Shown one piece after another: positions 58,558-64,000 of a stretch of 64,000 bases of DNA. Origin of the DNA: Sipunculus nudus. Taxonomy: Eukaryota; Annelida; Sipuncula; Golfingiida; Sipunculidae. The stretch spans positions 29,538,956 through 29,602,955 of the forward strand of contig CM049318.1 of assembly GCA_026874595.1 (NCBI GenBank), written 5' to 3'. The stretch's first letter is position 1; each line of letters opens with the position of its first letter. The notes beneath the pieces were generated by a model. The model searched no databases and was not told the origin of the DNA. It saw only the letters and a list, made by a program, of their open reading frames with translations. The translations under genes and the position numbers were made by a program.

Positions 58558-58967
58558 GTATGCAGAAGGAAAAAAGAAGGGAACTGTGGTCCATATTAAC
58601 ATGAATGCTCGTCTGTCTGCCAAAGCAAACCATAAAAGTATAACTAATCTTTGTGACTTTTTTTATTATAAAACTATTTTATATTTAGCAGAATTCCGGT
58701 AAATATACGTTGTTTGTATTTTTTACTCTTATACCATTTGTTTATGTAGAAATACAGCTGAATCGGTGGTGATCGTGGTGCTCAGGAGAGCAAACACCTG
58801 TAAGGATGTAGCGTATTGCAATTTATATATAAATACTGGCTCATGTTTAGCTCATATTGTTTTAATATTTGGCACATACAATTATAATGCTAATGAAAGG
58901 CATTCAGAGGTTCTGACAGAATTTCTTAAATTGTGTTTTTCAAATAAATACTGTTATTCCTCTGTAG

Positions 58968-59138
58968 AAATATAACACCGTCGTCGGAGATCATGGTGCA
59001 CAGCTCAGTGGAGGCCAGAAGCAGCGTATAGCGATTGCTCGTGCATCGGTTCGTAATCCTAAGATTCTTTTGCTCGATGAAGCAACCTCTGCCTTAGATA
59101 CAGAGAGTGAAGCTTTTGTACAAGAAGCACTTGACAAG
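58968..59138 (+). CDS. ABCB1: Gene C exon: NBD1 signature and Walker B
   Basis: 57 codons, [40 protein letters not shown] replaces the nearly invariant ARAL (tcg for ttg in B), a buried position after the signature helix. EAF replaces ETA further on. Confidence 0.92.
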
Positions 59139-59574
59139 GTAAATAAACACTACACACAAATAGCAACATATAACATTATGCAGCCAAACATTATTTTCCT
59201 GCAATGATGAATTTGTTATTTGTTTACAGGCATTTGCTTGCAAACTGCAAAAAAAAAAAAAAAATCAGAGGTTTTTAGCTGATAACAGAACTTTATTTTT
59301 CCTTAGAAACCAAATGAAAGAGATTTAATGATTCCGCATTGATAAAATATAGACAAATATTGTTGTCTAAGGGGAATTGTTTCCGGCATGCATATAATTG
59401 CATAATTACATTTGAACCAACCTGTCGTATCAGTACCTATTTTTTCCTCCAATGTATTTATATATTATGCAGATTTATATATTAATTTTTAATGGTATCG
59501 CTGAACCTTTGTCTCTGTAAAATTATTTCCATAACGCTTGGTATTTTTTCCATAGCGTTTAGTACGTTGTGCAC

Positions 59575-60760
59575 GTACACCAGCAAAGGACAGTAGGTAC
59601 TAATAAATAGGGTATTATTAGATGAGATTACAAATATATGACCATTTTAGGCGCCTGAACTGCTGCCTACTACAGCTGTGTAAATACTGGTAACAGTAAT
59701 AAATCCCTGTAAAAAGAAGAACTACTTAGCTTGAAAAATAAATGTCGGATTTCTGAATGGCCGACAAACTCGGTGATTTTCTTTCGCGCGCGATATCTCA
59801 CCAAGAACAGTGTGATATTTCTCATATGGTACGTATTAGGGATTCAGCCCTATCCAATAACAGACTTGTCGCAATTCAAATATGACCGCCAGAGCTCAAC
59901 CGATGATAATATTTCGCGCTAGATATATAAACAAAAACATGCTTGATCTTTCTCAGGGATGATTGGTACTAGCGAGTGCTCCCGACCGTTTTAATTACAG
60001 ACCTGTCGAAATTCAAATATGACCGCCAGAGCACAAACGTTAATTTTCTATTGCGCATGATATCTCTATATGATCATTCTAGATCTTCACACATTCACAG
60101 GGATGTTTTGCACCAATGAGTACTCCATACATTAACTGTTAATGGTATAGCTAAATCTTTTTCTCGGTTAATTTCTTTTATATATAACGTAAAGTGAAAC
60201 AGCTTTTTCCACAACGTAGTATGATTTTAGCCGAATCATATTTCTTGTCCACATGTCAGAAAGAGTCGAGTTGTAACATGATATTTCCAGGCAAGTCAGG
60301 GCCGTACAACTGTAGTGGTCGCACACAGACTGTCCACCATTAAAAACGCCGATATCATCATAGCCATTCAGGACGGAATAGTATCAGAGATGGGAACTCA
60401 TGACAGTTTGATGGAGAAAGAGGGAGTCTACTACCAACTGGTGACTAGCCAGGTAAGTAAGTCACACATATAGATACCCAGCACCAGGTGATGACAGGAA
60501 TTAGTTAAATAACCTGTTGACAGAGGAACACGGCTTTTTCTTATATTACTTTTTGTCGTGTTCAACGTTGCTGCACTCTTAATCACTTATACCGACAAAG
60601 GACAGTAGGTACTACTAAAAGGTGTATTATTAGATGAGAATACAAATACATGACCTTACCAGACGCCTGAACCGCTGTTTAATACAGCTATGTAAATTCT
60701 TGTAACATTAATAACTCCCCCCAAAAAAGGGAGAACCACTAAGTCTTGAAAACACAAATG
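59575..60760. repeat. Direct duplication flanking a gene C exon
   Basis: About 165 nt near 59577-59745 and 60595-60760 match: caaaggacagtaggtacta, attattagatgaga, atgacc..gcgcctgaac, then ACTAAG/ACTTAGCTTGAAAA. The exon 60291-60452 lies between. A second pair (aattcaaatatgaccgccag at 59873 and 60011) repeats within. Confidence 0.75.
60291..60452 (+). CDS. ABCB1: Gene C exon: NBD1 H-loop
   Basis: 54 codons, [20 protein letters not shown], ending YYQLVTSQ. H-loop His present. Confidence 0.92.
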
Positions 60761-61289
60761 AAGGTATCTCCTCTATAAAATAACACCGAAAAAGTTTAAT
60801 ATTCCTCCCACTTATAGTCCTATAAAGCGGTAGCATGAGGTAAACACGTATGCCCAGTTTACTGGCATATTTAAGTCACAGCATCAGTTTGTGTTAGGTA
60901 ATACAAGGTTATTCAGGGATGAAAGTCCAGCAAATCCTTGGTAATTTAAGAGGGAATAACATCTGACCTGTTTGAACTAAATCCAGTTCTTCTTATTGTT
61001 TGAAATCCTTTCATAAAACACAATACATTTTTGTAATTGGGAAGGATTTAAGACAGGTATTTACTCTGACTTTGATTAAAATTATTGGAAAAGCTTGCAT
61101 GATTGTAAATTCCACGAGTAATTAGTTTCAATTGTAAAATTTGAAGGAAGCATACCAAATAACCCTTGCAACAAAATGATATATTTTCAACAAAATGAAA
61201 CTTTAAGCTTAGGTTTGAAAAGGCAAAAAACAACTTGCATATACCAGCATTGTTCTTATTAAAAAAAACAATTTCCGTTTATATCACAG

Positions 61290-61332
61290 ACTGCGGGGAA
61301 GGAAAATGAAGACGATGACGAAATAGATGCAG
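61290..61332 (+). CDS. ABCB1: Gene C exon: linker, first part
   Basis: 43 nt, phase 0 to 1, TAGKENEDDDEIDA, very acidic. Same place and phases as gene B exon 14. Confidence 0.65.
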
Positions 61333-62103
61333 GTCAGTAAACATGTTTTGAGTGATGAGGAACACTTAAATAGGGCCCCGCCTGAAAAGCGGTGCATAGT
61401 GGTGATTACAGTGTCCGCTCGTCCGTCAGTGACGCTTTCTCAACTTTTATCTCAACTAAAATGCTAGATCTTTCCCATATTCACAGAGTTGAGGACTCTA
61501 ACCCTATCGAATTACAGTCCCGTCCAAAAGTTTTATATCGCAAACACTATTTCAAACATATTCTCTTTAATATGATTTGAACCATTTTGTCCCGCCATGC
61601 ACATTGTTACTGTTAGTCAAATTTTAATATAATAAACTAAACTTTTATAAACTCAACATATGTAAACTAGTCCAGCACTACCAGAAATGCGAGTTCATCT
61701 GAAGACAATTGTCCGACCACATCTAGATAAGTCACAGAATATTCACAATACGAGCAAATATTGTGATTAGGAAAATCGGTTATCAGAAATGCAATTTGAT
61801 TATAAACCGTAATAAGCCGAATATTACAGGAAACAATCCAAATGGAACACATTTATTATTTCTTATGAATATAATTTATAAATTCTCATCTTCATAAATT
61901 ATTCTTAATTTAAGCATTGTTTACTCACCTCGTTTACCGCTTAATGTAACAGTCATTTCTTGTTCTTTTCCGTAGCATCTACACAACTGTCATGGTAATC
62001 GTGCAAAAATTACTCTTCTAAATACTTTTTTTAAAAACTGTATATGTGCTACTGTGAATGTGCTATTAGACGCCTGGGGCATCACATATATAGATCCGTT
62101 ATC

Positions 62104-62137
<34 letters not shown>

Positions 62138-62160
62138 ATTTATATATATATTTATATATA
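62104..62160. repeat. (AT)n/(TTTATA) microsatellite
   Basis: AT repeats interrupted by ttta in the gene C linker intron. Confidence 0.9.
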
Positions 62161-62278
62161 AAACACGAGTTGATAGTCATATAGTCATCTAATTATTGCG
62201 TAATTTTTGCACGTAATTTTTGCTGAATGAGAGCGAACATTAAATCGTTAAGTGGATTCTACTCGTCATGTTATACAG

Positions 62279-62412
62279 TTTTTACTGAGAAACTGCCTCC
62301 GAATCGGGAGAAGACAAATTCTTGGCGATTTAGTCGGAACCAACAAATGAGACCAAACAGCAGCAGCAGTATACAAAACCGTCACGATAGCATAAAGTCT
62401 ACCAAAGCAAAG
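62279..62412 (+). CDS. ABCB1: Gene C exon: linker, second part
   Basis: 134 nt, phase 1 to 0 after the acceptor gttatacag. FTEKLPPNREKTNSWRFSRN, then MRPNSSSSIQNRHDSIKSTK. Basic and Ser-rich, as expected for the phosphorylatable linker. Chosen because only this acceptor fits the incoming phase. Confidence 0.65.
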
Positions 62413-62933
62413 GTAAAGTACAACAATACCTGATACCAAATCAGTCTGATCTTACCAAAAAAAGATATATCAGACTCAAAACATAATTGGGCAAATACGA
62501 ATTCACATATAAATTAACTTTACAATGTGTTCAACACCAGAAGGTTTGATGGTTTCTGTGATGGTAGTTCTGTTAAAATTATTTGAAACATATCAGTTAA
62601 TATTATGATAATATCTACAGAGTATATAGAAATATATCATAGTTTATGTATATTCTTAAACTATTCAGTACACAGGGAGACTTGAAATACAGTGTTCAAG
62701 TTATTTGATTACACACAAAATTCTCTTGCTCAGAATAAGGTATAGAATTCCCCTTTCTTTAGATTCAGTCTACCTAACAAATAGTCAAAATTGTGTTTTA
62801 TTCATTGTTGAGCTAGGCAAGATTCCTGCGAAATATCCCTGTCTATAATTTTATTGATATGAAAATAACTAAAAACAGGATACTGAATATCACGTTTGGT
62901 TTAAGTTTTTTATTGACAAATTTATATTTATAG

Positions 62934-63091
62934 ACTGTTGAGAGAGAAGAGAAATTACCTGCTCCATCGTTAAAGCGAATCATGCGTCTGAATAGTAAAG
63001 AATGGCCGTACCTTCTGGTGGGTAGTCTCACTGGCTTTTTCTCGGGTGCTGTTCAACCGGTTTTTGCCATCATTTCTCAGAAATTGTCGCA
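62934..63091 (+). CDS. ABCB1: Gene C exon: elbow helix and TM7, one base short
   Basis: 158 nt: PSLKRIMRLNSKEWPYLLVG, then GAVQPVFAIISQKLS and two bases before gtaagt. Gene B has 159 nt here. The next exon starts in phase 0, so the frame breaks. A lost G at the expected cag|gtaagt junction explains it. Confidence 0.85.
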
Positions 63092-63868
63092 GTAAGTTTT
63101 CTTCCACCATGTTTAGTCCTTTTAATTTACACGATTATGAACATCGTTATCGAGCAAAATGTACAGTTTTGCAAATATAAGGGCAACTCCTAAATTTACA
63201 TCAGCATACATCACTGTGGTGTTGTATATAAAAAATAGGCTTTAACTTAATTTATAAATTACATTTAGTATCTCGATAGGCATGTTATATCCAATTATGG
63301 CTGACGAAATTTTCAATGGAAGGCAGGGTAAAATGAGTGATGGACTCTGTATGTCACAATTAAGGGGAAAGCTCAACAGCTATTTCATATTAGCCATAAT
63401 ATACTGCTTTTGAACATATGTGGTATCTTTTGTAGCATATCCCACACACTCTGCTGTTCAGAGCGTTGTGTTAAATGTGTTTAAAAATAAAGCGGTGTTA
63501 CCGCCATTATGATATAATTATTTGGGAAATTGTACGGAAAAAGAATTAAAATGTAATTTTAAACCAGATATAAAAAGAATGAGCCAAGCTGCATATATAC
63601 GTTATCACACTAAATGTATGATTACCTAAATATTTGACGAGTATCTGATTTAGCATTTCTCAATCTACCATGTTCATACTGGTGTAAAGCTAAACAGAAG
63701 AAGAACGAGATTGCCGGTAGTTTTATGAATCAGAGAAATATCATGCGCTTTAAATTATTACTACTTAAAAGCTTATCATTTTGACTAAAACATTGAAACC
63801 ACATTTAATATTGAATAACTACTTTTAAGTTGGCTTTGATTTAGATGATAATTGATTTATTGTTGCAG

Positions 63869-63973
63869 ACATTTACAATCACAGATCCTGCAGAACGAGC
63901 TCATGCAACGGCCAAGTACTCCGGGGTCACTGTTCTCTTTGGTGTAGTTGCAGGAATTTTCATCTTCAGTAGG
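63869..63973 (+). CDS. ABCB1: Gene C exon: outer loop 4 and TM8
   Basis: 35 codons, TFTITDPAERAHATAKYSGV then VVAGIFIFSR. Open in the frame used by genes A and B (phase 0), not in the frame delivered by the preceding gene C exon. Confidence 0.88.
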
Positions 63974-64000
63974 GTATGTCATATTCTAATAAGTGTATAT

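Larger units (their letters stand above)
58354..63973 (+). pseudogene. ABCB1: Gene C: ABCB1-like paralogue without TMD1 and Walker A; continues past the window
   Basis: Exons 58354-58557, 58968-59138, 60291-60452, 61290-61332, 62279-62412, 62934-63091 and 63869-63973 correspond in order to gene B exons 11-17, with equal or near-equal lengths (204, 171, 162, 43, 134, 158, 105). They encode the Q-loop to H-loop part of NBD1, the linker, TM7 and the loop/TM8 start. Counterparts of gene B exons 2-10 (TMD1, A-loop, Walker A) are absent from the 7 kb between B and C. The TM7 exon is one base short, so splicing at its only good donor shifts the frame. As assembled this cannot make a working full transporter. 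Alternatives are an assembly gap at the AT tracts plus a base-call error, or a real young pseudogene. The downstream half lies beyond the window. Confidence 0.7.

Overview
The window is eukaryotic genomic DNA. It has AT-rich introns with GT-AG boundaries, microsatellites and dense non-autonomous transposons. The encoded proteins and the style of dispersed repeat (heads with GTCCGTC runs, tails with GACCCATGGGTC) suggest a mollusc, probably a bivalve. This is inference from family resemblance only; no species can be named.

All recognisable cellular genes are on the + strand and belong to one tandem cluster of full-size ABC transporters of the ABCB1/MDR (P-glycoprotein) type. Gene A (exons 1254-11487) is the 3' half of a gene that starts before the window, covering TMD2 and NBD2. 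Gene B (29908-51147) is complete: 27 coding exons can be read, all splice phases agree, and the product is 1326 residues in the order TMD1-NBD1-linker-TMD2-NBD2. Gene C (from 57740 or 58354 to beyond the window) carries the second part of NBD1, the linker and the start of TMD2. The exons for TMD1 and the NBD1 Walker A are missing, and (AT)n tracts lie where they should be. Its first TMD2 exon is also one base short, which breaks the frame. Genes A and B share the lengths and phases of ten consecutive exons, so the cluster arose by gene duplication. In bivalves such pumps are the basis of multixenobiotic resistance.

Between A and B (11.5-29.7 kb) there is no cellular gene. The space holds a family of long composite repeats: one plus copy at 15.0-18.1 kb, one minus copy at 19.3-23.7 kb and one plus copy at 24.8-26.8 kb, with another inside gene B intron 9. 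The minus copy contains a 12-13 unit array of a ~147-bp monomer arranged in ~440-bp trimers. Each monomer carries head-to-head nuclear-receptor-type half sites. The plus copy at 24.8 kb holds only two such monomers, so the array seems to have expanded inside a transposable element.

Smaller elements sit in introns and flanks: a foldback element with minisatellite arms and an exact 10-bp target duplication (gene B intron 16), TA-flanked pogo/Tigger-like MITEs, two copies of a TAA-flanked MITE (one in A, one in B), a LINE reverse-transcriptase remnant between B and C, and several hairpin-forming inverted repeats.
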